64,000 bases of DNA from Planctomycetota bacterium (GCA_016872915.1 VGYQ01000002.1:1-64000), one strand, 5' to 3'. Counted from the stretch's first letter, positions 1-10,151 are shown. Made by a program: numbers and translations. The notes: generated by a model not told the origin, from the sequence alone.

Positions 1-1701
1 CTCACGCTGGGTGCGTTTTCTTCGACTTTCGGAGCATGGCAGGCAGTTCCTGCCGAGCGCCAAGCCTCACAGATCGCCGTGCTGCCCATCCGCGGCGCGA
101 TCGATGACATCACAGCGCTGTCCCTTGCACGTCGGGTGGAGATTGCCAGACAGCGCGGCGCCACAGCCATCGTGCTTGAGATCGATACCCCCGGTGGTGA
201 TGTTGTGGCGACGCTGCGAATCTGCCACATGATCAAGCAAGAGTTCCCGCCGAACACTGTGGCTTGGATCCACCCACGCGCATTTTCAGCCGGCACCATC
301 ATTGCGCTTGCATCTCGTGAGATCGTTGTGTCGCCCGGCTCATCCTTTGGTGACGCCGCTCCTATCCAAGCGATTCCAGGGGCTGGACTCATCCCCCTGC
401 CGGCCACGGAGCGCGCCAAACTGGAGGCTCCGCTTATTGCTGAAGTGGTCGATAGCGCCAGAGCGCGGGGATACGACGAGCATTTGGTGACCGCATTCGT
501 ACGTCTAGGAGGTTCGTTGTGGCTGATTCGCTCGGTGGAAGGTGACCGCACTGCTCTTGTCGACGAAGAGGAGTACCACGATCTTTTCGGGGAGGCTCCA
601 CCAAAGGCAGCGCTGGCCGATGTGCCTGATGTACCGCCCACCGAGGTGGACGGAAGTGTCGCGCAACAGTTGCTCCCAATGTTCTCCAACCGGTCGCAGT
701 CCAAGACTCCAGAACCCACCGAGCAGGCCGACAAATCAGACGAGGTGGATCCTGATACCGAGCCTCGACTCTCGCGCGCACGATTGACCGCAGTGGAACG
801 CGCCAACTGGACTTTGGTGGAGCAAGTCACGCGCCCTGATCAACTTTTAGTGCTTTACCCTCGAGAAGCGATCGAACTTGGACTTGCTCGTGGCATCGTT
901 GGAAACGATGCGGAACTGGCACGGTGGTTTGGCGCAACGAAGATCGAGCGCCTCGAAGAGAGTTGGTCGGAGTCTCTCACGCGCTTTCTTGTGTCATGGC
1001 CCATTCGCATCGTGCTGATCGTGCTGATGCTGGTTGGCTTCGTCATCGAAGGCTTTACCCCCGGCTTTGGGTTCTTTGGCGGCGTGGCTGCAGTATCCCT
1101 GCTGCTCCTCGTGGGCGCTCCAGCGCTGGTGGGACTCGCCGATTGGTGGGAACTCATCGCGGTTGTGCTTGGGCTTGCACTTGTTGCCCTCGACATCATT
1201 GTGTTGCCGACGGGCGGCTGGGTAGCGGTGATCGGTGGGGCCATTTTGCTCGGTGGACTTGTCTCCAGTTTCGTGACGCGCGACCTGTCGACAGCGGTTG
1301 GTCAGCAGCAGATGTTCTTTGGCATCGGGTCCGTACTTGTCTCCCTTTTCGGCTCCGCCGCCATTCTTTGGTTTGCGGCTCGATCGCTGCCGCAGTCGCC
1401 TCTGCTGCTCCGTGCTGTTCTGCAGTCCGAGACGGCGGCGGGCTCCGCGCAGCCACGTGTATCCAAGCACGTGCCCATGGTTGGCGAGAATGCCGTGGCG
1501 ATGACGACACTGCGGCCGTCCGGCCGGATTTCCTGCGGCGGAAAGCTTCTCGATGCCTGCACCACGGGTGAGTTCGTCGATGCTGGCTCTCTGGTCCGCG
1601 TTGTCGGCGTGCGAGGCGGCACAATCGAAGTCGAACCTACGATGCCCCCGGTACCGAGCACGCAGCCGCACCCATCATCGAATCGCGAGACACAAGCATG
1701 A
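1..1701 (+). CDS. NfeD family membrane-bound serine protease (ClpP-class N-terminal domain, NfeD C-terminal), 5' truncated by window edge
   Basis: Frame is open from base 1 (LTLGAFSSTFGAWQAVPAERQAS-QIAVLPIRGAIDD); IDTPGGDV, AFSAGTIIALAS protease motifs; multi-TM and NfeD-like C-terminus. The ORF-track start at 79 is only the first in-window GTG. Confidence 0.85.
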   Translation, partial: LTLGAFSSTFGAWQAVPAERQASQIAVLPIRGAIDDITALSLARRVEIARQRGATAIVLEIDTPGGDVVATLRICHMIKQEFPPNTVAWIHPRAFSAGTIIALASREIVVSPGSSFGDAAPIQAIPGAGLIPLPATERAKLEAPLIAEVVDSARARGYDEHLVTAFVRLGGSLWLIRSVEGDRTALVDEEEYHDLFGEAPPKAALADVPDVPPTEVDGSVAQQLLPMFSNRSQSKTPEPTEQADKSDEVDPDTEPRLSRARLTAVERANWTLVEQVTRPDQLLVLYPREAIELGLARGIVGNDAELARWFGATKIERLEESWSESLTRFLVSWPIRIVLIVLMLVGFVIEGFTPGFGFFGGVAAVSLLLLVGAPALVGLADWWELIAVVLGLALVALDIIVLPTGGWVAVIGGAILLGGLVSSFVTRDLSTAVGQQQMFFGIGSVLVSLFGSAAILWFAARSLPQSPLLLRAVLQSETAAGSAQPRVSKHVPMVGENAVAMTTLRPSGRISCGGKLLDACTTGEFVDAGSLVRVVGVRGGTIEVEPTMPPVPSTQPHPSSNRETQA

Positions 1702-2297
1702 GCATCGTCGCACTTCTGCAAACCGCTCCGTCATCCGCGCCGCGCGACGAGGTCTATCTCTTGGTAGCTCTTGGACTCCTCGGACTCGCGCTCGTCTTGC
1801 TGGTTCTCGAACTCTTCGTGCCGACTGGTGGCGCACTTGCCATCATGACAGGCGTCGCCGCCGTTGCTTCGATCGCCTCCATGTTCATCTACGACGCGGT
1901 TTATGGCGCCGTCTATCTCGCAATGCTTTGCGCCGGAAGTCCGCTTGTACTCCTCCTCGTATTCAAGGTGTGGTCGCACACGCCGATCGCACGTCGGATG
2001 ATCCTGCAGCAGGGCGCGGACGGAGCGGCGCAGTCCGATGCGATGCAGACGGAAACCGCAGACCCATCGGTCGCCCCGCGCGGCAAGGCAGCGGCTGCGC
2101 TCACGGCGCGCCTTGCCGAGTTGGTCGGCCACAGCGGCATCGCGGTTACCACGCTCCGCCCGATCGGTTTTGTGCGCGTGGACGGCCAACGCATCGACGC
2201 CGTTGCCGAAAGCGGTTTCATCACGGAAGGTGCTCCCATTGATGTCATTGAAGTCTTCGAGGGACAACTCAAAGTCCGTGAACGACGGGCTGAGTAG
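1698..2297 (+). CDS. NfeD-like C-terminal domain membrane protein
   Basis: 4-nt overlap with upstream NfeD; two TM segments then an OB-like domain (GHSGIAVTTLRPIGFVRVDGQRIDAVAESGFI). Confidence 0.8.
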   Translation: MSIVALLQTAPSSAPRDEVYLLVALGLLGLALVLLVLELFVPTGGALAIMTGVAAVASIASMFIYDAVYGAVYLAMLCAGSPLVLLLVFKVWSHTPIARRMILQQGADGAAQSDAMQTETADPSVAPRGKAAAALTARLAELVGHSGIAVTTLRPIGFVRVDGQRIDAVAESGFITEGAPIDVIEVFEGQLKVRERRAE

Positions 2298-2309
2298 CAT
2301 CTGGGCTCC

Positions 2310-3320
2310 ATGGACACACCAACAATGCTCGCACTCGCCCCTTGGGCTTGGGTCGGTCTCGCCGTCCTTGCCGTTGTCGGACTCATCTTTCTGCTGATCA
2401 TCGGTCAGTACCTGCAGTTGTGGTTGCAGGCGTGGCTCAGCGGTGCGCCCGTCAGCCTGATTGACCTCATCATGATGCGCCTTCGGAAAGTGAATTCATC
2501 CGTCATTGTCATCAACCGAATCAGCGCACGGAAGGCGGGACTCGACATCAGTACTCAGGCGATGGAAGCGCACTTTCTCGCGGGTGGGCGAGTGACCAAT
2601 GTGGTGCGCGCCATGATTGCAGCTGAGAAAGCCGGCATCGACATGGCGTGGGACCGAGCCGTCGCCATTGATCTCGCAGGACGCGACATTGTGGATGCAG
2701 TGAATACCTCCGTGATGCCCAAGGTCATCGACTGTCCCAACCCCACTTCAGGCAAGCAGACGATCGATGCGGTTGCGAAGGACGGCATCCAACTGAAGGC
2801 CAAGGCGCGTGTCACCGTTCGCACCAACATCGCGCGGCTCGTCGGCGGTGCAACGGAGGAAACGATCATCGCTCGGGTGGGCGAAGGCATCATTTCGACA
2901 ATCGGATCCGCCGAGGACCACAAGAGCGTGCTCGAGAACCCCGACAAAATCTCCAAGACCGTCCTTGCCAAGGGCCTGGACTCGGGAACGGCATTCGAGA
3001 TCCTTTCGATTGACATCGCTGATGTGGACGTGGGGGAGAACATTGGAGCACAGCTGCAGGCGGCACAAGCGGAGGCGGATACGAAGCGCTTTCAGGCACA
3101 GGCGGAGCAGCGACGCGCAGCTGCTGTGGCCCAGGAGGCTGAGCACAACGCGGAGGCACAAAAGAACCGCGCGCTCGTGATTCTTGCGGAGGCTGATATC
3201 CCCCGTGCGATGGCAGATGCATTCCGTGGCGGCAACCTTGGCATCATGGACTTCTACCGAATGAAGAATCTGAACGCGGACACCGATATGCGCGCATCGA
3301 TCGGCAAGGGCACCGCCTGA
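2310..3320 (+). CDS. floA: Flotillin-like protein FloA
   Basis: 336 aa; N-terminal [63 protein letters not shown]; sits after nfeD genes as usual. Confidence 0.9.
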   Translation: MDTPTMLALAPWAWVGLAVLAVVGLIFLLIIGQYLQLWLQAWLSGAPVSLIDLIMMRLRKVNSSVIVINRISARKAGLDISTQAMEAHFLAGGRVTNVVRAMIAAEKAGIDMAWDRAVAIDLAGRDIVDAVNTSVMPKVIDCPNPTSGKQTIDAVAKDGIQLKAKARVTVRTNIARLVGGATEETIIARVGEGIISTIGSAEDHKSVLENPDKISKTVLAKGLDSGTAFEILSIDIADVDVGENIGAQLQAAQAEADTKRFQAQAEQRRAAAVAQEAEHNAEAQKNRALVILAEADIPRAMADAFRGGNLGIMDFYRMKNLNADTDMRASIGKGTA

Positions 3321-3381
3321 TCCACGGCTGGCGTCCGCGTCATTTGTCGTTCGCATGCCGCAGACGAGGGGCCGGCATGAG

Positions 3382-4659
3382 TCACGCGCTGAACCACTGA
3401 TCCCGAAGCACACGTCGCATGCCATGGTCGCGGAGCAGATACGCGGTTCGCCACCGTTCCGCCGCACCACCGAGCCACGGAGCGCGCCCGGCAGTGCGAT
3501 CAATCCGTCCCACCGCAGCTTGCATATCCGCAAGCGTCACGCTCGCCCTGCCGGACGCAACCGCATGCCACCGCGCAACCCACCCGACCGTTGCCACCGA
3601 AAGCGCAAGCGCAGCCGTCCCGTCGACCGCGCTCCAGCCATAGGCACCGCTGCCCCACACGCGCCCACCTTCGACTCGCGTACGCAGCCAGCGCGTAACA
3701 AGTTCGTCGATCAATGTGGAGTCTTCCGATCCCACCGCAGGAGGCATCGAATCGACCGCACCGAATCGTGCACCGGTGGGCCAACCCAGACCGATGCTTG
3801 GGATGACCGCAGTCGATCGACCGCGTTGCCATCGCATGCTGCGAAGCAACTGTTGAACGGTCGCGCGTGCGCGCGATGGAGCGCCGGCTGCAAGCGGCTT
3901 GGGATCTTCTGTCCGCGCAAAGACCGCGCCGCGCAGCATCGCGCGTTGACGGCTCGTCGCCGGCATCAGAGGCGGTCCTGCCAATTCGTCGGGCAATGCA
4001 CCAAGCAGAATGTCCAGCAGTTCTGTCCATCGATCACCCCGTACCGACGCCAACTTTGCTGCCGAAAGCGTTTGTGCGATCCAACCGAGTCCGTCGATCC
4101 GAGTGGAGAGCGGATGTGCACTGTCGATCCAACGAACCACCCGCCGCTCAAGAGCCTCCAGCTCCCCCGGCTGCGAACGAAGTCCCTTGGCAAGAGGCGC
4201 ATTGGGTGTGACAGCGAGTGACTCTGGAATGCCACGAAGTGCGATCCGAAGTGCCTCCACTTCCTGACCGCGCAGGGGGTCGCCGCGATTCGCCGTCACG
4301 CTGCCACACGCAAAACTCACGCCGAGCCGCGACACGTGTGCATCTGGAGAGAGCGTGTAGGGGAACATCTGACATGCGAGCGGCTTCTCTGCGAACCCGT
4401 CGCGTGCATGAATGCGGCACTTGCCATCCTCCTGAAGGAACACGCATGCTCCATCCGCTCGCTGGCGCAAATAACGCTGGCCACGAAACTGCACGACAGG
4501 ATCAAATCCGAGTTCGCTTTGCCACCGCTGCTGTTCGATGCGCCGTACATCGGCATCGCGCAGCTGCACTGAAAAGTCACGGCAACAGGAACCGCATCCA
4601 TGACAGGAATAGCGCTGATTCGGCGTCGCAAGCGGCAGAATGGGAAGCTGGAGTGGCAT
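3382..4659 (-). CDS. YkgJ family cysteine-cluster protein (putative Fe-S/zinc)
   Basis: CHGCGSCCRDF...CVFLQEDGKCRIH...PLACQMFPY; start set at MPLQLPILP (CAT 4657-4659), since the longer ORF overlaps rdgB. Confidence 0.75.
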   Translation of the reverse strand: MPLQLPILPLATPNQRYSCHGCGSCCRDFSVQLRDADVRRIEQQRWQSELGFDPVVQFRGQRYLRQRADGACVFLQEDGKCRIHARDGFAEKPLACQMFPYTLSPDAHVSRLGVSFACGSVTANRGDPLRGQEVEALRIALRGIPESLAVTPNAPLAKGLRSQPGELEALERRVVRWIDSAHPLSTRIDGLGWIAQTLSAAKLASVRGDRWTELLDILLGALPDELAGPPLMPATSRQRAMLRGAVFARTEDPKPLAAGAPSRARATVQQLLRSMRWQRGRSTAVIPSIGLGWPTGARFGAVDSMPPAVGSEDSTLIDELVTRWLRTRVEGGRVWGSGAYGWSAVDGTAALALSVATVGWVARWHAVASGRASVTLADMQAAVGRIDRTAGRAPWLGGAAERWRTAYLLRDHGMRRVLRDQWFSA

Positions 4660-4661
4660 GC

Positions 4662-5312
4662 TCACCGTGCTGCGAGCGCCAAGCGTGCAAGCGAGTGCGC
4701 GATTGCGCGCGTCGCACTCCCCCGATGGCTCAGGGCGTTCTTCTGCTGTGGCGTCAGCTCTGCTCCCGAGACACCGCTTGAACGGACGCGAAAGAGAGGG
4801 TCGTAGCCGAATCCGTGGACGCCACGCGCTTCGTGACCGATCCAGCCATGAAGAACGCCTTCCGACTGGGCAATCACCCTTCCATCCTTGGCTGCAACGC
4901 ACATGGAGCAAACGAAGCGTGCCGTACGCAGCGCATCCGCCACGCCCGACAGACGCGACAGCAACTTCGCGTTGTTCGCCGCATCACGCGTGGCACGATC
5001 GCCGTCCACTCCAGCCCAGCGGGCGCTGTGCACACCAGGTTCGCCACCGAGTGCATCGACTACCAGGCCTGAATCATCCGCCAGCACCAACCGCCCCACG
5101 ACCGATGCATAGGCCAGCGCCTTGATACGAGCATTTTGCGCGAATGTTGTGCCACTTTCATCGGGCTCTGGGGCGTGATCCGCGCCGACATCCTTCAGCG
5201 AGAGCACGCGCCAACCAAGCGCGCCCAACACACTGCGAACCTCATCCACCTTGTGAGGATTTCCGCTTGCGACGACAACTTCCTGCATCTGCGCCTCTGC
5301 GTCGCCGATCAT
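4662..5312 (-). CDS. rdgB: XTP/dITP pyrophosphatase (RdgB/HAM1)
   Basis: VVASGNPHKVDEVRSVL, LADDSGLVVDALGGEPGVHSARWAG, GFGYDPLF. Confidence 0.92.
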   Translation of the reverse strand: MIGDAEAQMQEVVVASGNPHKVDEVRSVLGALGWRVLSLKDVGADHAPEPDESGTTFAQNARIKALAYASVVGRLVLADDSGLVVDALGGEPGVHSARWAGVDGDRATRDAANNAKLLSRLSGVADALRTARFVCSMCVAAKDGRVIAQSEGVLHGWIGHEARGVHGFGYDPLFRVRSSGVSGAELTPQQKNALSHRGSATRAIAHSLARLALAAR

Positions 5313-6946
5313 GTCTGCAGAACACCTGTGCGCAGCGCACCATCGGTCGGAGCCTGCGCCGCAATCTGCACGGCGAGCAGCAGTTCCTCGCGCGTGCGAT
5401 GCGGTTCGATGATGCGGTCGACCCAGCCGCGGCTCGCCGCGTATCGGATGTCCTGTTGCTGCGTGTACGAAGCGGTGATCGCGGCAAGCAATTGCTTCCG
5501 CATCGCCTCATCGACCACCTCACCACGCCGCTCGCGTGCAGCGAGGTCGATCTGCAGAAGGGTGTTTGCCGCCTGCGCAGCACCCATGACAGCACAGCGC
5601 GCGGCGGGCCATGCGAGCGTCAGCAGCGGATCGAATGCGCGACCGCACATCGCATAATTACCGGCACCATAGGAGTTGCCGACGATCAGCACGACCTTCG
5701 GAACGACGGAGTTGCTCATGGCGTTCACCATTTTGGCGCCAGCGCGGATGATGCCCCCCTGCTCACTGTCGCGTCCAACCATGAAGCCCGTCGTGTCATG
5801 CACGAACAACAGCGGAAGACGCCTCTGATTCACATCGAGTATGAATCGTGCCGCCTTTTCCGCGCTGTCGTCGTAAATCACGGCCGGCATGCACTTCGCC
5901 GTGGATGGCCCAGCCTTACCGCCCGCCATACGCCGCTCGGTCATGCAGCGCTGATTCGCGACGATCCCCACAGGGAACCCGCCCAGGCGCGCGTAGGCAC
6001 ACACGATCGACGGTCCGTACTCCGCCTTGTATTCGTCCATTGAATCGCGATCCACAAAGCACTCAAGCAGCGTGCGCATGTCGTACTGACTGCCTGGCTC
6101 ACTCGAGTGAATGTCATAGACCGACTCGCCAGTGCGTGAGGGCGCGAGCGGTTCGCATGGTGGTTTCAGCGCAGGACATGCGGCTGCATTCGCATCCATC
6201 AGCCGCCGCATTCGATCGATGCACGCTGGGTCATCTTTCTCGCGGAAGTCGATGGTGCCTGAAATCTGCGCATGCATCTGTGCGCCGCCAAGCTCCTCGC
6301 TCGACACTTCCTGTCCGATCGCTGCCTTCACGAGTGCGGGACCGGCCAGGTAAAGACCACTGCCCTCGGTCATCAGCAATGTGTCGCACAACACCGGCAG
6401 ATAGCCGCCGCCCGCGACGCAGTTGCCCATGATCGCGGCATACTGCGGAATTCCATCTGCACTGATCACCGCGTTGTTGCGAAAGATGCGGCCAAAGTCA
6501 TCTGTGTCGGGGAACACATCTTCCTGCAGCGGAAGAAACACGCCCGCGCTGTCCACGAGATACAAAAGTGGCAGCCGCGCGCGCCGCGCGATCTCCTGCG
6601 CACGGATGATCTTCTTGCAGGTCATCGGGAAGAATGCACCGGCCTTCACCGTCGCATCGTTGGCAATCACCATGCTGAGCCTGCCTTGCACGCTGCCGAT
6701 GGTGGTGACAACACCTGCACCGGGCGCTCCGCCGTACTCGCGGTACATGTTCCATGCCGCCATCAACCCGCACTCCAGTGAACGCGTATCGGGGTCGAGC
6801 AGCAGTGCAATCCGCTCACGAGCGGTAAGCCGTCCATGACGATGCTGCCGCTCCGCGCCACTTGCCCCGCCCCCCTGCTCGATCGATGCCGCGAGCACCA
6901 CCCACTCGTCCGAGGCGCCGCGCAGCGACGTGGTTGCGGTCTTCAT
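5309..6946 (-). CDS. Acyl-CoA carboxylase carboxyltransferase subunit (methylcrotonyl-CoA carboxylase beta-like)
   Basis: 545 aa; RHGRLTARERIALLLDPDTRSLECG, GNCVAGGGYLPVLCDTLLMTEGSGLYLAGPALVKAAIGQEVSSEELGGAQMH; 4-nt ATGA overlap with rdgB. Confidence 0.88.
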   Translation of the reverse strand: MKTATTSLRGASDEWVVLAASIEQGGGASGAERQHRHGRLTARERIALLLDPDTRSLECGLMAAWNMYREYGGAPGAGVVTTIGSVQGRLSMVIANDATVKAGAFFPMTCKKIIRAQEIARRARLPLLYLVDSAGVFLPLQEDVFPDTDDFGRIFRNNAVISADGIPQYAAIMGNCVAGGGYLPVLCDTLLMTEGSGLYLAGPALVKAAIGQEVSSEELGGAQMHAQISGTIDFREKDDPACIDRMRRLMDANAAACPALKPPCEPLAPSRTGESVYDIHSSEPGSQYDMRTLLECFVDRDSMDEYKAEYGPSIVCAYARLGGFPVGIVANQRCMTERRMAGGKAGPSTAKCMPAVIYDDSAEKAARFILDVNQRRLPLLFVHDTTGFMVGRDSEQGGIIRAGAKMVNAMSNSVVPKVVLIVGNSYGAGNYAMCGRAFDPLLTLAWPAARCAVMGAAQAANTLLQIDLAARERRGEVVDEAMRKQLLAAITASYTQQQDIRYAASRGWVDRIIEPHRTREELLLAVQIAAQAPTDGALRTGVLQT

Positions 6947-6953
6947 AGACAGC

Positions 6954-6959
6954 AGGATA
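6954..6959 (-). promoter_or_regulatory. Predicted -10 (TATCCT) of leaderless mccB-like transcript
   Basis: TATCCT-N7-ATG on minus strand. Confidence 0.5.
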
Positions 6960-7040
6960 GGCGGTCGAAACGCGCATTCTTGCCCCGATCCCTGCCAGCG
7001 TGGCAGTTATCGGATAATGCAAGGCTCGAATGCCATTGCA

Positions 7041-7069
7041 TTGACCTGCCCGCGGACCCCTGCTACCCT
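7041..7069 (+). promoter_or_regulatory. Predicted sigma-70 promoter of rpsO (TTGACC-17-TACCCT)
   Basis: TTGACC 7041-7046, 17-nt spacer, TACCCT 7064-7069; AATGCAA/TTGCATT inverted repeat 7016-7022/7036-7042 overlaps the -35. Confidence 0.6.
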
Positions 7070-7129
7070 TTGTGGCTCAATTCAAAGGCACAGAAACGCT
7101 CCCGCGACGGGGGTCAGACAAAGGAATCC

Positions 7130-7396
7130 ATGATCACGACGACCGAACGAGCGCCCGTCATTGCGGCGCACCGAAAGCACGACAAGGACTGCGGTTCGAC
7201 GGAAGTGCAGATCGCACTTCTGACGCAGCGGATCAACTCGCTGCAGGACCATTTCAAGGCACATACGAAGGACCACGCGGGGCGACGGGGACTGCTCCTG
7301 ATGGTCAGCAAGCGCAACGGCCTGCTCCGCTACCTCGCCGAGACCCGGCGCGCGGATTACGCATCGCTCATCAAGAAGCTCGGTCTACGCAAGTAG
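7130..7396 (+). CDS. rpsO: 30S ribosomal protein S15
   Basis: 88 aa; HRKHDKDCGSTEVQIALLTQRINSLQDHFKAHTKDHAGRRGLLLMVSKRNGLLRYL; SD AAAGGA. Confidence 0.97.
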   Translation: MITTTERAPVIAAHRKHDKDCGSTEVQIALLTQRINSLQDHFKAHTKDHAGRRGLLLMVSKRNGLLRYLAETRRADYASLIKKLGLRK

Positions 7397-7576
7397 CCCA
7401 CACATCATTCACCCCCGTGGGTGGCAGTCGCTTGTGCGCAGCGCTTTCTGCGCTCCAGCCTCTGCCACGGCGGGATCTTCCGCCACAGCACCCTCGACTC
7501 TGAGAACTGCGGCATCACACCGCGCAGCGTGTTCCAAAGGACAAACGCTCCGCAACGCATTGACTGAAAGGCAATC

Positions 7577-9853
7577 ATGACAACTCGACAGCATGTTTCA
7601 GTGGAACGCGAGATTGGTGGTCGCACCTACCGCCTCGAAACCGGCAAGATCGCAAAGCTCGCAGGAGGCGCAGTCGTCGCCACCTACGGGGAGACCGTGC
7701 TCCTCGCCACCGCCGTTCGCGCCAATCCGCGCCCCGGCATCGACTTTTTCCCGCTGACCTGCGACTACCGTGAAAAGGCACCTGCCGCGGGCAAGTACCC
7801 GGGTGGATTCCGCAAGAAGGAAGGTCCACCAAGCGAGAAGGAAATCCTCACCATGCGCATGATGGATCGCCCGATCCGTCCTCTGTTCCCCGAGGGATTC
7901 GTGGATGAGGTGCAACTGCAAGTCCTCGTCCTTTCGCACGATGGACAGAACGATTCGGATGTGCTCGGTTGCAGCGCCGCGGCAGCAGCACTGCACCTCT
8001 CCGATGCGCCGTTCAACGGCCCCGTCGCGACTGTCCGCGTGGGTCGCATCTTCATTGATGATCAGCCAACCTTCGTGATCAACCCCACCCAAGCGCAGAT
8101 GGAGTTCAGCGACCTGGATCTGGTGCTCTCTGGTCACTGCGACGGCATCAACATGATTGAAGTGGGCGCGGCTGAAATCGGCGAAGCCGATATGGTCGAG
8201 GCGATCCGCTTCGGATACGACAACGGCGTTCGCCCGATCCTCGAACTCATTGAGGAGTTGCGCGTCAAGAGCGGCGCTCCTGCGAAGCGTGCGGGCGATT
8301 CCGTGGCACCGAGCGCAGAGGTGATGGCGCTGGTGAAGGAGAAGGCATACGACCAACTGCTGAAGGCGCGCCAGATTCACGGCAAGCAGGCGCGCAACGA
8401 CGAAGTCGATCGCATCAAGAAGTGGGTCATCGATTCGTCATTCGCCGTGCCAGCTGGACTGAGCTACACCGATCATCTTGCTGCAGAGAAGCGCCTCCGT
8501 GAAGCGAAGGAGAGCCTGCGTCTTCTGGAGAAGAAGATCACGCACTATCTCGTGGCCGAGAAGGGCGTGCGTGCCGACGGACGTGGTCTCGACCAGATCC
8601 GTGCGCTCGATATGAGCGTTGCGCTGCTGCCCCGCACGCACGGTTCCGCATTCTTCCAGCGCGGTGAGACGCAGTCGGTGGTGACCTGCACGCTTGGCAC
8701 CACCAAGGACGAGCAAATCGTCGATGGGCTCATGCCCGAGTACGCAAAGAAGTTCTTCCTGCACTACTACTTCCCTCCATTCTGCACGGGTGAGGCCGGT
8801 CGAATCACGGGACCTGGTCGCCGCGAGATCGGACACGGGGCGCTCGCGGAGCGTTCGCTGCTCGCGATCCTTCCGAGTTCAGAGGACTTTCCGTACACCG
8901 TCCGTCTGACGAGCGAGATCACGGAGAGCAACGGCTCCTCCAGCATGGCAAGCGTGTGCGGCGGCTGCCTCGCTTTGATGGATGCGGGCGTGCCGATCAA
9001 GGCAACCTGCGCAGGCATCTCCGTCGGTCGCTTCACCAGTGGAGATGGTCGCGTGACGCATGTCACCGACATCATCGGTGAGGAAGACTTCTTCGGCGAG
9101 ATGGACTTCAAGGTTTCCGGCACGCGCGATGGCATCACAGGCATTCAGCTCGACCTGAAGGCACGCGGCCTCAAGATTGATGAGATCGTTCAGATCTTTG
9201 AGCGTGCCAAGCAGGGACGACTGTTCCTGATCGGCGAAATGGAGAAGGTGCTCGCCAAGCCCCGTCCAGACATTTCACCGAATGCGCCGCGCATCACCAT
9301 CGTCAAGATCGACCCGGAGAAGATCGGCAAGGTCATTGGTCCTGGTGGCAAGATGATCCGCAGCATTCAGGAGCGCACGGGTGCGCAGATCGACATCGAA
9401 GAGGATGGCACCGTCTTCATCGCCTGCTCGAACGCCGAAGCCGCCGCGCAAGCGAAGGCAGAGATCGAGGCGCTCGGAGCAGAGATCAAGGTCGGCACGA
9501 TCTACGACGGAAAGGTCGTCTCGATCAAGGAGTTCGGTGCGTTCGTGGAACTCGCGCCAGGCACCGACGGCATGGTGCATGTCAGCGAACTCGCCCACGG
9601 CTTCGTGCGCAATGTGACCGAGGTGGTGAAGATTGGCGACCAGATCAAGGTCAAGGTCATCAACGTGGATGACACCGGTCGCATCAAACTTAGTCGCAAG
9701 GCATTGCTCGATCCGCCAGACCCGGCGCTCGTCCCCGCAGGTGGCGAGGGCGAGAACGATGGCGGTGGCGGCGGCGGTGGTGGCGGTCATCGCCGCGATG
9801 GCGGCGGCGGGCGTGATCGCGATCGCCGAGGCGGTGGGCGCGACCGACGCTAA
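7577..9853 (+). CDS. pnp: Polyribonucleotide nucleotidyltransferase (PNPase) with Gly/Arg/Asp-rich C-terminal tail
   Basis: Two RNase PH domains, KH (IGPGGKMIRSIQERTGAQIDIEEDG), S1 (GTIYDGKVVSIKEFGAFVELAPGTDGMVHVSEL); downstream of rpsO. Confidence 0.97.
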   Translation: MTTRQHVSVEREIGGRTYRLETGKIAKLAGGAVVATYGETVLLATAVRANPRPGIDFFPLTCDYREKAPAAGKYPGGFRKKEGPPSEKEILTMRMMDRPIRPLFPEGFVDEVQLQVLVLSHDGQNDSDVLGCSAAAAALHLSDAPFNGPVATVRVGRIFIDDQPTFVINPTQAQMEFSDLDLVLSGHCDGINMIEVGAAEIGEADMVEAIRFGYDNGVRPILELIEELRVKSGAPAKRAGDSVAPSAEVMALVKEKAYDQLLKARQIHGKQARNDEVDRIKKWVIDSSFAVPAGLSYTDHLAAEKRLREAKESLRLLEKKITHYLVAEKGVRADGRGLDQIRALDMSVALLPRTHGSAFFQRGETQSVVTCTLGTTKDEQIVDGLMPEYAKKFFLHYYFPPFCTGEAGRITGPGRREIGHGALAERSLLAILPSSEDFPYTVRLTSEITESNGSSSMASVCGGCLALMDAGVPIKATCAGISVGRFTSGDGRVTHVTDIIGEEDFFGEMDFKVSGTRDGITGIQLDLKARGLKIDEIVQIFERAKQGRLFLIGEMEKVLAKPRPDISPNAPRITIVKIDPEKIGKVIGPGGKMIRSIQERTGAQIDIEEDGTVFIACSNAEAAAQAKAEIEALGAEIKVGTIYDGKVVSIKEFGAFVELAPGTDGMVHVSELAHGFVRNVTEVVKIGDQIKVKVINVDDTGRIKLSRKALLDPPDPALVPAGGEGENDGGGGGGGGGHRRDGGGGRDRDRRGGGRDRR

Positions 9854-10113
9854 GCGACAGGGCCCATTTCAGCCGTGAGCCGAGGTGCTTTGCGATTGCA
9901 TAGCGCCTAAGTTGTGCCGTTGTCGGTATTTCCGAGATGACCTCGGTGGATGGACTATTGAAAACCTACTCAAAAGCCATTGAATGGCTGATCGTTGACT
10001 AGGCCTCTCCGGTCGATTGGGAGGTTCTGCGCACTCGGGCAGCGTGCAGGAACGGACAACTTCTTCCCATTTCCCATTTGCACAATGCCGATTTCTGATG
10101 CACAATCCGACAC

Positions 10114-10151
10114 TAGGGGCGTCCCCCCCCTATCTGGCAGTTTCAGATAGG
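10114..10151 (+). other. Two overlapping, mutually exclusive hairpins in csp leader
   Basis: TAGGGG (10114-10119)/CCCCTA (10127-10132) versus CCTATCTG (10129-10136)/CAGATAGG (10144-10151); they share 10129-10132. Confidence 0.5.

Noticed and set aside
7397-7576. Small stems (GCGCAG..CTGCGC, GGCGG..CCGCC) between rpsO and pnp as a novel riboregulator
   Set aside because: Short stems are expected in this composition, and the rpsO-pnp spacer is already known in other bacteria to be an RNase III/PNPase control region; nothing distinctive seen.
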